From positions 1 through 54,654 of the forward strand of contig CAYMUW010000020.1 in NCBI GenBank assembly GCA_964393865.1: 54,654 nt of DNA. The letters run 5' to 3'. Made by a program: the position numbers and the translations under genes. The first letter of the stretch is position 1. Each line of letters begins with the position of its first letter. This DNA is from Suilimivivens sp964393865 (GTDB taxonomy: Bacteria; Bacillota; Clostridia; Lachnospirales; Lachnospiraceae). Of this stretch, positions 43,356 to 52,279 are shown one piece after another. A model generated the notes under the pieces. The model was not told the DNA's origin and searched no databases. It worked only from the letters and a program-made list of their open reading frames with translations.

Positions 43356-45245
43356 ATGTTTGATATTCAGGAGGAACTGAAAAAGCTCCCCAATTGTCCG
43401 GGAGTTTATATCATGCATGATGACAGGGACAATATTATTTATGTTGGCAAAGCGATCAATCTTCATAATCGTGTCAGGTCTTATTTTCGGAAAAATATCG
43501 GAAGAGGTCCCCAGATTGATAAGATGGTGTCCCTGATCAGCAGGTTTGAATATATTGTTACCGATTCGGAGCTTGAGGCTCTGGTGTTGGAAAACAATCT
43601 GATCAAAGAGCACCGTCCCAAGTATAATACGATGCTGAAGGATGATAAGACATATCCTTATATTAAGGTAACGGTTGGGGAGGATTTTCCCAGAGTCTTG
43701 TTTTCCCGGCAGATGAAAAAGGATCATTCCAGATATTTTGGGCCTTATACCAGTGCAGGGGCTGTGAAGGATACCATTGAGCTGATTAATAAGCTGTATC
43801 AGCTTCGCACCTGCAATCGCAATTTTTTAAAGGATGGCGGGAAGGATGCCGTAAGTGACAGGGCTTGTCTGAATTATCACATCAAGCAGTGTCTTGCACC
43901 CTGTCAGGGATTTGTCTCAAAGGAGGAATATCAGGAGCAGGTAAAGAAGGCGCTGGATTTTTTAAACGGAAGCTATCAGGATACCTTAAAAGAGCTTGAA
44001 CGGAAGATGCAGCAGGCTTCGGAAAATCTTGAATTTGAGGAGGCCATTCGCTATAGAGATTTATATAACAGTGTGAAGCAGATTGCCACAAAGCAAAAAA
44101 TGGAAGGCAGCGATGGCGAAGATAAGGATATCATTGCGCTTGCGGCGGATGAACAGGATGCGGTGGTGCAGGTATTTTTTGTAAGAGGCGGTAAGCTGAT
44201 TGGCCGGGAGCATTTCTATATGACACATGTATCGGGAATACCCCGGGCACAGATATTACAGGATTTTGTGAAGCAGTTTTATGGAGGAACGCCCTTTATC
44301 CCGCGGGAGCTGATACTGCAGGAAGCAATCGAGGATATGGACGTCATAGAGCAATGGCTTACCAGGCGAAAGGGCAACAGGGTGTACATAAAGGTGCCCA
44401 GAATTGGCTCCAAGGAAAAGCTGGTGGAGCTGGCTGCCAAAAATGCCATGCTGGTGCTTTCCCAGGATAAGGAACGAATCAGGCGGGAAGAGGGAAGAAC
44501 CATTGGAGCAGTGAAGGAGATTGCAGGACTTTTGGGATTATCCGAGGTAAACAGAATGGAAGCCTTTGATATATCTAATATCAGCGGTTTTGCCAATGTG
44601 GGCTCCATGGTGGTCTACGAAAAAGGAAAGCCCAAGAGAAGCGATTACCGCAAGTTTAAGATCAAAACAGTATCCGGGCCGGATGATTATGCCTGCATGA
44701 AGGAGGTTTTGACCAGAAGGTTTGTGCATGGCATGGAGGAACGAAAGGAACTGTTGGAGAAGGATTTTGAAAATGATCTGGGCAGCTTTTCCAAATTTCC
44801 TGATCTTCTGCTTATGGATGGAGGCAAGGGGCAGGTGAATGTCACGCTTCAGGTACTTCAGGAGTTGAACCTGTCTATTCCCGTCTGTGGTATGGTAAAG
44901 GACGATAATCACAATACCAGAGGGTTGTATTATAATAATGAAGAAATTGATATTGACAGGGGCAGCGAGGGCTTTAAGCTGATTACCAGAATTCAGGATG
45001 AGGCCCACAGATTTGCCATTGAATATCACAGGTCTCTGCGCTCAAAGGCGCAGGTCAAGTCCGTACTGGATGAGATACCGGGAGTGGGACCTTCAAGAAG
45101 AAAGGCTTTAATGCGTCGGTTTAAAACCATAGAAGAAGTCAAAAACGCAGATGTGGAGACTCTGGCAGGATTAGATGAGATACCGGAGTCTGTGGCAAAA
45201 GGAATCTACAATTTCTTTCACGGGCAGGAGGCAAAGCCTGATTAA
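43356..45245 (+). CDS. uvrC: Excinuclease ABC subunit C
   Basis: UvrC makes both incisions in nucleotide excision repair. The 629-residue protein has the N-terminal GIY-YIG nuclease (GVYIMHDDRDNIIYVGKAINLHNRVRSYF, in part: IIYVGKAINLHNRVRSYF), a UVR domain that binds UvrB (near 205-240), the RNase H-like endonuclease region (AFDISNISG, LLMDGGKGQ), and a C-terminal helix-hairpin-helix pair (IPGVGPSRRKALMRRFKTIEEV, in part). The start at 43356 follows GGAGAG at 6-base spacing; an upstream ATG-like start at 43314 has no site. It is not linked to uvrBA, and no LexA-box-like sequence was seen upstream. Confidence 0.97.
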   Translation: MFDIQEELKKLPNCPGVYIMHDDRDNIIYVGKAINLHNRVRSYFRKNIGRGPQIDKMVSLISRFEYIVTDSELEALVLENNLIKEHRPKYNTMLKDDKTYPYIKVTVGEDFPRVLFSRQMKKDHSRYFGPYTSAGAVKDTIELINKLYQLRTCNRNFLKDGGKDAVSDRACLNYHIKQCLAPCQGFVSKEEYQEQVKKALDFLNGSYQDTLKELERKMQQASENLEFEEAIRYRDLYNSVKQIATKQKMEGSDGEDKDIIALAADEQDAVVQVFFVRGGKLIGREHFYMTHVSGIPRAQILQDFVKQFYGGTPFIPRELILQEAIEDMDVIEQWLTRRKGNRVYIKVPRIGSKEKLVELAAKNAMLVLSQDKERIRREEGRTIGAVKEIAGLLGLSEVNRMEAFDISNISGFANVGSMVVYEKGKPKRSDYRKFKIKTVSGPDDYACMKEVLTRRFVHGMEERKELLEKDFENDLGSFSKFPDLLLMDGGKGQVNVTLQVLQELNLSIPVCGMVKDDNHNTRGLYYNNEEIDIDRGSEGFKLITRIQDEAHRFAIEYHRSLRSKAQVKSVLDEIPGVGPSRRKALMRRFKTIEEVKNADVETLAGLDEIPESVAKGIYNFFHGQEAKPD

Positions 45246-45269
45246 AGAGTAAAGTCCGGCGCAGAGCTA

Positions 45270-45298
45270 TTGAGGTTAAAAAAGCTTTGTGTTATAAT
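45270..45298 (+). promoter_or_regulatory. Promoter of hprK
   Basis: TTGAGG (45270-45275) and a perfect TATAAT (45293-45298) are separated by 17 bases, about 90 bases before the start codon. Confidence 0.6.
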
Positions 45299-45389
45299 CA
45301 GCCCAGGGGCGAAAGCAGACGGAAGGTTAAGTAAGCCTTAAATTTTTGGCAGATGTCAGAAGAAAAGAGCGAGGAAAAGGAGCAGGGAT

Positions 45390-46337
45390 ATGGCGAGTGT
45401 TAAACTGGAAGATATTATTGTAAAGATGAAGCTGGAAAATCTGACGCCTGAGATAGATATTTCCAAGATCAAGATTACACAGCCGGATATTAACAGACCG
45501 GCGCTTCAGATGGCCGGATATTTTGAACATTTCGAGGCTACCAGACTGCAGATTATCGGTTTTGTGGAATATACCTATATGGAAGGACTTCCCGAGGCAA
45601 GAAAAAAGGAGATTTTCGAAAGGCTGTTATCCTGTGATATACCGGCAATCGTTTTCTGCCGTGAACTTAAACCGGCCGCTCTTTTGATGGAAGCTGCCAT
45701 TGCACATGGGGTTCCTCTTTTGATGACCAAACAGGCAACCTCCGCTTTTACTGCTGAGATTATCAGGTGGCTTAATGTAAAGCTTGCACCCTGTATTTCC
45801 GTTCATGGCGTACTGGTGGATGTATATGGTGAAGGCGTTTTGATTACGGGTGAAAGCGGAATCGGTAAATCCGAAGCGGCACTGGAGCTGATTCGAAGGG
45901 GACATCGTCTTGTTACGGATGATGCGGTGGAAATTCGGAAGGTCAGTGATGAAACGCTGGTAGGCTCTGCACCTGATATTACCAAACATTTTATTGAGCT
46001 TCGCGGTATCGGTATTGTGGATGTAAAGACGCTTTACGGTGTATCCAGTGTTAAGGATACCCAGAGCATTGACCTGGTAATCCGTCTGGAGGACTGGGAT
46101 AAGGAAAAGGAATACGACAGACTGGGACTTGAGGAAGAATACACGGAATATTTGGGAATTAAGGTGGTATGCCACAATATCCCCATTCGTCCGGGACGTA
46201 ATCTTGCCATTATCTGTGAGTCCGCTGCGGTTAATCACCGTCAGAAAAAGATGGGTTACAATGCGGCGCAGGAACTTTACAGAAGAGTACAGGCATCTCT
46301 TACCAAGGGGCGTGATGACGATGAGGATGACGTCTGA
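45390..46337 (+). CDS. hprK: HPr kinase/phosphorylase
   Basis: HprK phosphorylates Ser46 of HPr and Crh when glycolytic intermediates are high and removes it by phosphorolysis, steering catabolite repression. The 315-residue protein has the N-terminal domain (1-130), the Walker A G154-ESGIGK-S161, the catalytic His in SVHGVLVDVYG (H139) and the signature ELRGIGIVDV near 205. Length and motifs are standard. Its two possible substrates are both in the window: HPr at 26851 and the Crh-like protein at 50092. AAAAGGAGC lies upstream of the ATG. Confidence 0.97.
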   Translation: MASVKLEDIIVKMKLENLTPEIDISKIKITQPDINRPALQMAGYFEHFEATRLQIIGFVEYTYMEGLPEARKKEIFERLLSCDIPAIVFCRELKPAALLMEAAIAHGVPLLMTKQATSAFTAEIIRWLNVKLAPCISVHGVLVDVYGEGVLITGESGIGKSEAALELIRRGHRLVTDDAVEIRKVSDETLVGSAPDITKHFIELRGIGIVDVKTLYGVSSVKDTQSIDLVIRLEDWDKEKEYDRLGLEEEYTEYLGIKVVCHNIPIRPGRNLAIICESAAVNHRQKKMGYNAAQELYRRVQASLTKGRDDDEDDV

Positions 46338-46354
46338 TTTTGTACAGTACTAAT

Positions 46355-46384
46355 TTGCACGGGATCAATTTGTATGAATAATTT
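46355..46384 (+). promoter_or_regulatory. Weak promoter candidate for glk
   Basis: TTGCAC (46355-46360) and TAATTT (46379-46384) are separated by 18 bases, 37 bases before the glk start. Without it glk would depend on read-through from hprK. Confidence 0.3.
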
Positions 46385-46420
46385 TACGGAACAATAATAA
46401 AGATAAAGAGAGGGGCAGTT

Positions 46421-47365
46421 ATGAGTCAGTACGTATTTGGAGTTGATATTGGAGGAACTACCGTTAAACTTGGTTTTTTTGATGTAGAGGGCAATCTCCT
46501 TGATAAGTGGGAAATTCCCACCAGAACACAGGATGGGGGAAGTCTGATTCTTCCCGATATTGCGGACAGCATTCAGAAGAAGCTGAGTGACAAAGGGATT
46601 GCACCTGAGGAGGTTGCAGGTGTAGGTGTGGGAGCACCGGGTCCCATTGACGCACAGGGCGTAGTTCATAAGGCCGTTAATCTGGGATGGGGAGTGTTCA
46701 GCATTAAAGAGACTCTGGAGGCAATCTTAAAAATGCCGGTTATGGCAGGAAATGACGCCAATGTGGCTGCTCTTGGAGAGATGTGGAAGGGCGGCGGACA
46801 GGGAAGCAGCGACCTGATCGTGGTAACCCTTGGAACCGGCGTAGGCGGCGGCATTATTATTGGCGGAAAGATGCTTACAGGCGCTACTGGAGCCGGCGGT
46901 GAAATCGGACATATTCATGTGGAGAATGGCGAAACAGAAAAATGCGGCTGTGGTAATGCAGGATGCCTTGAGCAGTATGCTTCTGCAACCGGTGTGACAA
47001 GACTTGCAAACAGAAAGTTGAAAAACAGCAGCAAGGACAGCGTTTTGCGAAATGGAGAGGTTTCTGCCAAAACCGTTTTTGATGCAGTTAAAGCAAAGGA
47101 TGAGCTTGCCATGGAGGTGGCAGAGGAGTTTGGAAAATATTTGGGCGATTGTCTTGCATCAATTGCATGCGTAGTAAATCCCGAGGCGATTGTTATCGGC
47201 GGCGGCGTTTCCAAGGCCGGAGAAATTTTGATAGATTATATTAAACCTCATTATGAGGAGAATGTTTTCCACGGCAGCAGAAATGTTAAATTTTCTCTTG
47301 CAACTCTGGGAAATGATGCAGGAATTTACGGTGCGGCAAAACTGGTATTGGATGCCCGCAATTAA
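46421..47365 (+). CDS. glk: ROK-family glucokinase
   Basis: The 314-residue ROK kinase phosphorylates glucose at C6 in the cytoplasm. It has the phosphate loop GVDIGGTTVKLGFFD at the start, the ExGH-type GGEIGHIHVENGETEKCGCGNAGCLEQYAS segment (in part: CGCGNAGCLEQYAS) with His and three Cys ligands for zinc, and no N-terminal helix-turn-helix, so it is an enzyme and not a repressor. AGAGAGGGGCAG precedes the ATG. Placement between hprK and murB ties sugar phosphorylation to wall precursor supply. Confidence 0.92.
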   Translation: MSQYVFGVDIGGTTVKLGFFDVEGNLLDKWEIPTRTQDGGSLILPDIADSIQKKLSDKGIAPEEVAGVGVGAPGPIDAQGVVHKAVNLGWGVFSIKETLEAILKMPVMAGNDANVAALGEMWKGGGQGSSDLIVVTLGTGVGGGIIIGGKMLTGATGAGGEIGHIHVENGETEKCGCGNAGCLEQYASATGVTRLANRKLKNSSKDSVLRNGEVSAKTVFDAVKAKDELAMEVAEEFGKYLGDCLASIACVVNPEAIVIGGGVSKAGEILIDYIKPHYEENVFHGSRNVKFSLATLGNDAGIYGAAKLVLDARN

Positions 47366-47385
47366 TCAGAATAGTAGGTGTAAAA

Positions 47386-48306
47386 GTGGAAAAGATCAGT
47401 TCATCTATCTATGAATTTTTGTCTGCATATGTGCCCGAGGAGGATATTCTTCCTGAGGAGCCCATGTGCAGACATACCACGTTTCGGGTGGGAGGACCTG
47501 CGCAGTGTCTTGTGCGGATCAGCAGCATGGAACAGCTTAAAAGGATTGTTCCCTATTTACGGCAGATAGAGGTTCCTTTTTTTATTTTGGGAAATGGGAG
47601 CAATCTGCTTGTGGGCGATAAAGGATACTCCGGAATCATTTTGCAGATTAGTGACAGGATGAATGAAGTTACCGTGGAGGATGACAGAATCAGGGTACAG
47701 GCGGGAGCGCTTCTGTCTCAGGTGTCCAAAGCGGCTTTGGAGCACGGGCTCACAGGTTTGGAATTTGCTTCGGGAATACCCGGAACCATAGGCGGCGGTG
47801 TGGTAATGAATGCCGGAGCCTACGGGGGAGAAATGAAGCAGGTTGTGGAGCGGGTAACCGTAATGGATAAGCAGGGGGAAACTCTGGAGCTTTTGGCAGA
47901 GGACATGGAATTCGGATACCGCACCAGCGTGATTAAAAACAGGCCTTTTATCGTGTTGGAAGTATGTTTAAAGCTTTGCAGGGGCGATAAAGAGGAAATT
48001 TCACTTAAAATGGAAGAGCTTGCCCGAAGAAGAAGGGAAAAGCAGCCTTTGGAGTTTGCCAGTGCGGGAAGTACCTTTAAAAGGCCGGACGGATATTTTG
48101 CAGGAAAGCTGATTATGAATGCCGGGCTTAGGGGGTACTCAATCGGCGGGGCCAGAGTGTCCGAAAAGCATTGCGGATTTGTGGTGAATACGGGAAAGGC
48201 AACAGCAGCCGATGTGGCAGAGGTAATACAGGAAGTATGTGACAGGGTTAAGGATAAGTTCGGAGTGACACTGGAACCGGAAGTGATTTTTCTGGGTGAT
48301 TTTTAG
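47386..48306 (+). CDS. murB: UDP-N-acetylenolpyruvoylglucosamine reductase
   Basis: MurB reduces UDP-GlcNAc-enolpyruvate to UDP-MurNAc using FAD and NADPH. The 306-residue protein has the FAD-binding LGNGSNLLVGDKGYSGIIL and FASGIPGTIGGGVVMNAGAYGGE segments (in part: GIPGTIGGGVVMNAGA), the substrate-binding YRTS near residue 184 and the catalytic serine segment ASAGSTFKRP. Length and motifs indicate the type found in Firmicutes. GTG 47386 is the start, with TAGGTG upstream. rapZ follows after 9 bases, as in many Clostridia. Confidence 0.95.
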   Translation: MEKISSSIYEFLSAYVPEEDILPEEPMCRHTTFRVGGPAQCLVRISSMEQLKRIVPYLRQIEVPFFILGNGSNLLVGDKGYSGIILQISDRMNEVTVEDDRIRVQAGALLSQVSKAALEHGLTGLEFASGIPGTIGGGVVMNAGAYGGEMKQVVERVTVMDKQGETLELLAEDMEFGYRTSVIKNRPFIVLEVCLKLCRGDKEEISLKMEELARRRREKQPLEFASAGSTFKRPDGYFAGKLIMNAGLRGYSIGGARVSEKHCGFVVNTGKATAADVAEVIQEVCDRVKDKFGVTLEPEVIFLGDF

Positions 48307-48315
48307 GAGGAAGGA

Positions 48316-49182
48316 ATGCGCTTTGTTGTAGTTACGGGAATGAGCGGCGGCGGCAAAAGTACCGCGCTGAGGATGCTGGAGGATGTAGGTTTTTACTGTG
48401 TAGACAACCTTCCTGTCTCCTTAATAGAAAAGTTTGTAGAGCTGATTGCAGCGCCGGGCGGTGAGGTTACCAAAGTGGCTTTGGGGCTTGATGTGCGTGC
48501 GGATCAGGCATTTGCGGATGTTCAAAAAATACTGGAAAAGCTGAAGAACAACGGTTATTCCCTTGAAATTCTTTTTATGGAGGCAAACGACAGAACCCTT
48601 CTGAAACGGTATAAGGAAACGAGAAGAATGCATCCTTTGTCCCAGGACGGCAGGATCGAGGACGGCATTCGCAAGGAAAGAGGTATTTTAAGCGATATCA
48701 GAAATAAATCCGATTATGTGATTGATACTTCCAATCTGCTTACCAGAGAGCTGAAGGAGGAGTTGGACCGTATTTTTGTGCAGAATAAGGAATACAACAG
48801 TCTGATCGTAAATATTCTTTCCTTCGGCTTTAAGTATGGCATTCCGGCGGATGCGGATCTGGTATTTGATGTCAGGTTTTTGCCCAACCCTTTTTATATT
48901 GATGAATTAAAATATAAAACCGGAAATGATAAAGAGGTTCAGGATTATGTAATGAGCTTTCAGGAGGCACATATTTTTATTGACAAGCTGGCCGATATGG
49001 TAGAGTTTTTGCTTCCCAATTATATTAAGGAGGGAAAGTATCAGCTGGTTATCGGAATTGGCTGTACAGGCGGAAAGCATAGAAGCGTGACGCTGGCAAA
49101 TCAGTTATATGCCCGCATGAAGAATAAAGGCAGCTATGGTCTGAAAATTTCTCATCGTGATGTGGGACAAGGCGTATCATGA
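48316..49182 (+). CDS. rapZ: RNase adapter / P-loop protein RapZ (YvcJ family)
   Basis: The 288-residue protein has the P-loop G8-MSGGGK-S15 at its N terminus and the C-terminal GIGCTGGKHRSVTLANQLY segment that is diagnostic of the RapZ/YvcJ family. In E. coli RapZ targets the sRNA GlmZ to RNase E to tune glmS; in Bacillus the protein affects competence. This organism lacks an obvious GlmZ system, so the role is uncertain, but the position next to murB and whiA points to wall and growth control. AGGAGG lies before the ATG. Confidence 0.94.
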   Translation: MRFVVVTGMSGGGKSTALRMLEDVGFYCVDNLPVSLIEKFVELIAAPGGEVTKVALGLDVRADQAFADVQKILEKLKNNGYSLEILFMEANDRTLLKRYKETRRMHPLSQDGRIEDGIRKERGILSDIRNKSDYVIDTSNLLTRELKEELDRIFVQNKEYNSLIVNILSFGFKYGIPADADLVFDVRFLPNPFYIDELKYKTGNDKEVQDYVMSFQEAHIFIDKLADMVEFLLPNYIKEGKYQLVIGIGCTGGKHRSVTLANQLYARMKNKGSYGLKISHRDVGQGVS

Positions 49183-49206
49183 TGTGGTGATAAGAGTGAG
49201 GTAGGG

Positions 49207-50079
49207 ATGTCGTTTTCATCAAATGTAAAGGAAGAACTGGAAAATGTGATACCCAGCTCCAGGCATTGCCAGATTGCAGAGCTGGCAGCCCTGATCCATT
49301 TCGGATGCAGAGTTGTACAAGGGAAAAACGGCGAAAAGGAAATTGCAATTCTTTCGGAAAATCCCTCTGTGTCCAGAAAATACTTTACATTATTGAAGAA
49401 AACCTTTATTATTAAAAATATTGTAGAAAAAATACTTCAAGCTGTTAAGATACTGGATGAAAGCGGGCAAATGCATCAGCTTTCGGAGGGGGTTCATCCT
49501 ATTCTTCTCCGGAACAGCTGCTGCAGGAGAGCTTTTTTGCGGGGATCTTTTTTGTGCCTTGGTTCTATGAGTGATCCGAATAAGGGATATCATCTGGAGT
49601 TTGTCTGTGAGCATGAGCCATGGGCACTGCAGATTAAACAGACGATAGGAAGCTTTGATATTGAAGCAAAGATTATTAAGCGGAAGAAGTATTTTGTGGT
49701 GTATTTAAAAGAAGGTGCGGGAATTGTTGATCTGCTTAATGTGATGGGAGCACATCGTGCATTGATGCAGTTAGAAAGTCTTCGGGTGGAAAAGGAGGTT
49801 AGAAACTCCATAAACCGACAGGTAAACTGTGAAGCTGCCAATATTACCAAAACAGTCAATGCAGCCAGCAAGCAGATAGAAGATATACAGCTTATCCAGA
49901 AGCATTATGGATTGTCCAATCTGCCGGACAACCTTCGTGAAATGGCAGAGATCAGGCTGAAATACCCGGAAAGCTCTTTAGTGGAGCTGGGCAGCCACCT
50001 TAATCCACCGGTGGGGAAATCCGGTGTAAATCATAGATTGCGGAAACTCAGTGAATTAGCTGAAAAGCTAAAGGCGTAA
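49207..50079 (+). CDS. whiA: WhiA-family DNA-binding protein
   Basis: The 290-residue protein begins MSFSSNVKEELEN and shows the WhiA layout: a LAGLIDADG-like fold (residues about 20-200, with RRAFLRGSFLCLGSMSDPNKGYHLEF, in part) that has lost nuclease activity in this family, and a C-terminal helix-turn-helix (about 215-285, with ELGSHLNPPVGKSGVNHRLRKL, in part). WhiA affects cell division and sporulation-related control. It follows rapZ by 24 bases; the usual yvcK between rapZ and whiA is missing. AGGTAGGG lies upstream. Confidence 0.95.
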   Translation: MSFSSNVKEELENVIPSSRHCQIAELAALIHFGCRVVQGKNGEKEIAILSENPSVSRKYFTLLKKTFIIKNIVEKILQAVKILDESGQMHQLSEGVHPILLRNSCCRRAFLRGSFLCLGSMSDPNKGYHLEFVCEHEPWALQIKQTIGSFDIEAKIIKRKKYFVVYLKEGAGIVDLLNVMGAHRALMQLESLRVEKEVRNSINRQVNCEAANITKTVNAASKQIEDIQLIQKHYGLSNLPDNLREMAEIRLKYPESSLVELGSHLNPPVGKSGVNHRLRKLSELAEKLKA

Positions 50080-50091
50080 GGAGGAGAGATT

Positions 50092-50361
50092 ATGATTGAA
50101 AAGTCTATTACCATCCAGTTATCAGGGGGACTGGAAGCAAGACCCGTTGCCATGCTTGTGCAGGTGGCAAGCCAGCATGAAAGTTCTGTTTATATTGAAG
50201 CAGAGGGGAAAAAAGTAAATGCAAAGAGCATTATGGGAATGATGAGTCTGGCACTTGGAACAGGTGAAACCGTTAAGGTTATTGCAGATGGCGATGACGA
50301 AAAGATGGCTTTGGAAGATATCGAAAATTATTTAAGCGGAAAAAACAGCAGTGCTGATTAA
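50092..50361 (+). CDS. crh: Crh-like HPr homologue lacking His15
   Basis: The 89-residue protein aligns with HPr without gaps, but the active-site His15 is Glu (GLEARPVAM), while Arg17 and Ser46 (NAKSIMGMMSLAL) are retained. It therefore cannot carry phosphate for the PTS but can be a target of HPr kinase. This is the logic of B. subtilis Crh, which has Gln15 and acts as a CcpA cofactor. It also sits right after whiA, as crh does in Bacillus. GGAGGAGAG precedes the ATG. A strong terminator follows, making it the last gene of the hprK-to-crh run. Other HPr-like proteins without His exist, so the name is a functional inference. Confidence 0.88.
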   Translation: MIEKSITIQLSGGLEARPVAMLVQVASQHESSVYIEAEGKKVNAKSIMGMMSLALGTGETVKVIADGDDEKMALEDIENYLSGKNSSAD

Positions 50362-50374
50362 CTAGATTGAGAGG

Positions 50375-50404
50375 GAGCAAAGCAAAAGCGCTTTGCTCTT
50401 TTTA
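50375..50404 (+). terminator. Rho-independent terminator after the crh-like gene
   Basis: GAGCAAAGC (50375-50383) and GCTTTGCTC (50390-50398) form a 9-bp perfect stem followed by five T residues. Confidence 0.88.
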
Positions 50405-50421
50405 AATAATGGGAGAAACTT

Positions 50422-51330
50422 ATGGAAAAAAAGAAAATGCTTTTTATCTATAATCCAAAGGCAGGCAAGGAAAAAATCAGAAACAGAATGCTGGATATCA
50501 TAGATATTTTTGCAAGGGCAGATTTTGAAGTTACGGTATCCCCCACTTTGGCAAGAGGAGATGGTATCAAGGCTGTTGCGGAAAGAAAGCCGGATTATTA
50601 TGATATCATTGCGTGCAGCGGAGGGGACGGCACCTTGGATGAGGTGGTAACCGGAATGATGCAATGCGAAAAAAGACTGCCCATCGGATATGTACCTGCA
50701 GGAACCACCAATGATTTTGCAGGCAGTCTCAAAATCCCTAAAAATATGACGGAGGCTGCCCGGGTGATTGTGGAGGGCAGGGACTTTGCCTGTGACATTG
50801 GAAGCTTTAATGATGATATATTTGTATATATTGCCGCCTTTGGCATGTTTACGGAGGTGTCCTATGAGACGCCTCAGGATGTGAAAAATGTTCTCGGACA
50901 TATGGCATACATTTTGGAGGGAGTGAAACGCCTTTCCAATATCAAATCTTATCATTTAAAGGTTACATACGAAGATCAGGTCATAGAAGGGGACTTTATA
51001 TTTGGAATGATTACCAATTCCCTTTCGGTGGGAGGATTTAAAAGAATTACAGGAAAGTATGTGCAGCTGGATGACGGAGAATTTGAGGTTACATTAATTA
51101 AAATGCCCTCTAATCCAGTGGAATTAAATACCATTATGGTGGCACTGCTTAACAGAAACATTAATACCGAGCTGATGTACTGCTTTAAGGCTTCGTCCCT
51201 TAAGATTTTTTCAGAAGAAGAGGTGGCATGGACATTGGACGGAGAATTTGGCGGAAAGCACAGTCAGGTTGTAATTAATAACCGCAAACAGGCGCTTAAA
51301 ATTCGTGTGCCCAACGATAACATTTTATAG
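50422..51330 (+). CDS. Diacylglycerol/lipid kinase family protein
   Basis: The 302-residue soluble protein matches the DgkB/YegS lipid kinase family. Its ATP-binding domain has FIYNPKAGKEKIR near the start, the signature SGGDGTLDEV near residue 67 and PAGTTNDFAGSLKIP near 93; the C-terminal beta-rich domain (about 130-302) has DGEFEVTLI and LDGEFGGKHSQV. It probably phosphorylates diacylglycerol or a related lipid at the inner face of the membrane; the exact substrate is not shown. It starts after the crh terminator, and no clear promoter of its own was seen. DUF1189 gene follows after 12 bases. Confidence 0.85.
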   Translation: MEKKKMLFIYNPKAGKEKIRNRMLDIIDIFARADFEVTVSPTLARGDGIKAVAERKPDYYDIIACSGGDGTLDEVVTGMMQCEKRLPIGYVPAGTTNDFAGSLKIPKNMTEAARVIVEGRDFACDIGSFNDDIFVYIAAFGMFTEVSYETPQDVKNVLGHMAYILEGVKRLSNIKSYHLKVTYEDQVIEGDFIFGMITNSLSVGGFKRITGKYVQLDDGEFEVTLIKMPSNPVELNTIMVALLNRNINTELMYCFKASSLKIFSEEEVAWTLDGEFGGKHSQVVINNRKQALKIRVPNDNIL

Positions 51331-51342
51331 GAGGATGAGAGT

Positions 51343-52167
51343 ATGAATATATTTAAAGAAATGGCGTTGTCCATATATAGCATTAAAAGCTATAAGGAAT
51401 TTTTAAAGAACAAAAAAATCAAAGTATTTGGTTTTGGGCTGGTGCTGATGCTGTTTTATTTCCTGATAGCCTATGCAGCTCCGTTTTTGGTATCGCAAAT
51501 CGGTTCCTCCAATCTGATCAAATTGATTGAAGAAGAGGTGCCCGATTTTGAGCTGTCGGATGGAACCTTATGGGTGGATGACGTCATTGAATATGAGATG
51601 GATGATCAATATGTCTACATAGATACCGATCCCTACTATGTTTTTTACGGTGCTGATGAAATGAAACAATATCTCGTTGATTACAGACAGGCTATTTTGA
51701 TGGATTCGGAAAAGGTAATCATAAAGGGCAGTGGGGAAGTGATGGAGCTTTATTTTGAGGATTTGGATTGGGAATTTAGCAAGGAAAAGCTGATGAGCTG
51801 GGTGCCCTATATGTATGTTTTTATTGCATTGGTGTATACCTTTGTTTATTTTTGGATAACGGCGCTGTTTTTCTTTGGCGTGTTGTTTGTGGCGCTTTTC
51901 GGAATGATTATAGCATCCTGCATGAAAATAAAACTTACCTTTGGGCAGTTATATCTTTTGGGAATTTATAGCAGAACGCTGCCGCTGCTTATAAAGGCGA
52001 TTGTCTCACTGCTGCCTATCAGTATTCCCTACTTCACTATTATTAATTTTGGAATTTCTTTGCTTTATGTCGGACTTGCAATGCAAAAGCTGGGGGAGCA
52101 GCCGCCGCAACAGCCGGTTCAGTACAGCTCTGAGAATAAAAACAACAACGATTTATCATGGATGTAG
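51343..52167 (+). CDS. DUF1189 family membrane protein
   Basis: The 274-residue protein has one membrane helix near residues 29-50, an extracellular-side domain (about 55-145, with LWVDDVIEYEMDDQYVYIDTD, in part) and four further helices (about 155-255). The arrangement and start MNIFKEMALSIYSIKSYKEF match the DUF1189 family, whose function is unknown. GGAGGA precedes the ATG. It is probably co-transcribed with the lipid kinase gene, which suggests a link to membrane lipids by context only. A strong terminator follows. Confidence 0.8.
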   Translation: MNIFKEMALSIYSIKSYKEFLKNKKIKVFGFGLVLMLFYFLIAYAAPFLVSQIGSSNLIKLIEEEVPDFELSDGTLWVDDVIEYEMDDQYVYIDTDPYYVFYGADEMKQYLVDYRQAILMDSEKVIIKGSGEVMELYFEDLDWEFSKEKLMSWVPYMYVFIALVYTFVYFWITALFFFGVLFVALFGMIIASCMKIKLTFGQLYLLGIYSRTLPLLIKAIVSLLPISIPYFTIINFGISLLYVGLAMQKLGEQPPQQPVQYSSENKNNNDLSWM

Positions 52168-52191
52168 TAAAGCAATAAAATAAAAGTAAAT

Positions 52192-52240
52192 AACGGGCTG
52201 CCGCAGAAAATCTTTTGAAAAGTGCGGCAGCCCGTTTTCG
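52192..52240. terminator. Bidirectional terminator between the DUF1189 gene and the symporter gene
   Basis: ACGGGCTGCCGCA (52193-52205) and TGCGGCAGCCCGT (52223-52235) form a 13-bp perfect stem, with T-rich sequence on both strands. It serves both convergent genes. Confidence 0.88.
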
Positions 52241-52279
52241 TTTAATAGAAAAGTGTTGTAATTACAGCATTGCTTTCGG

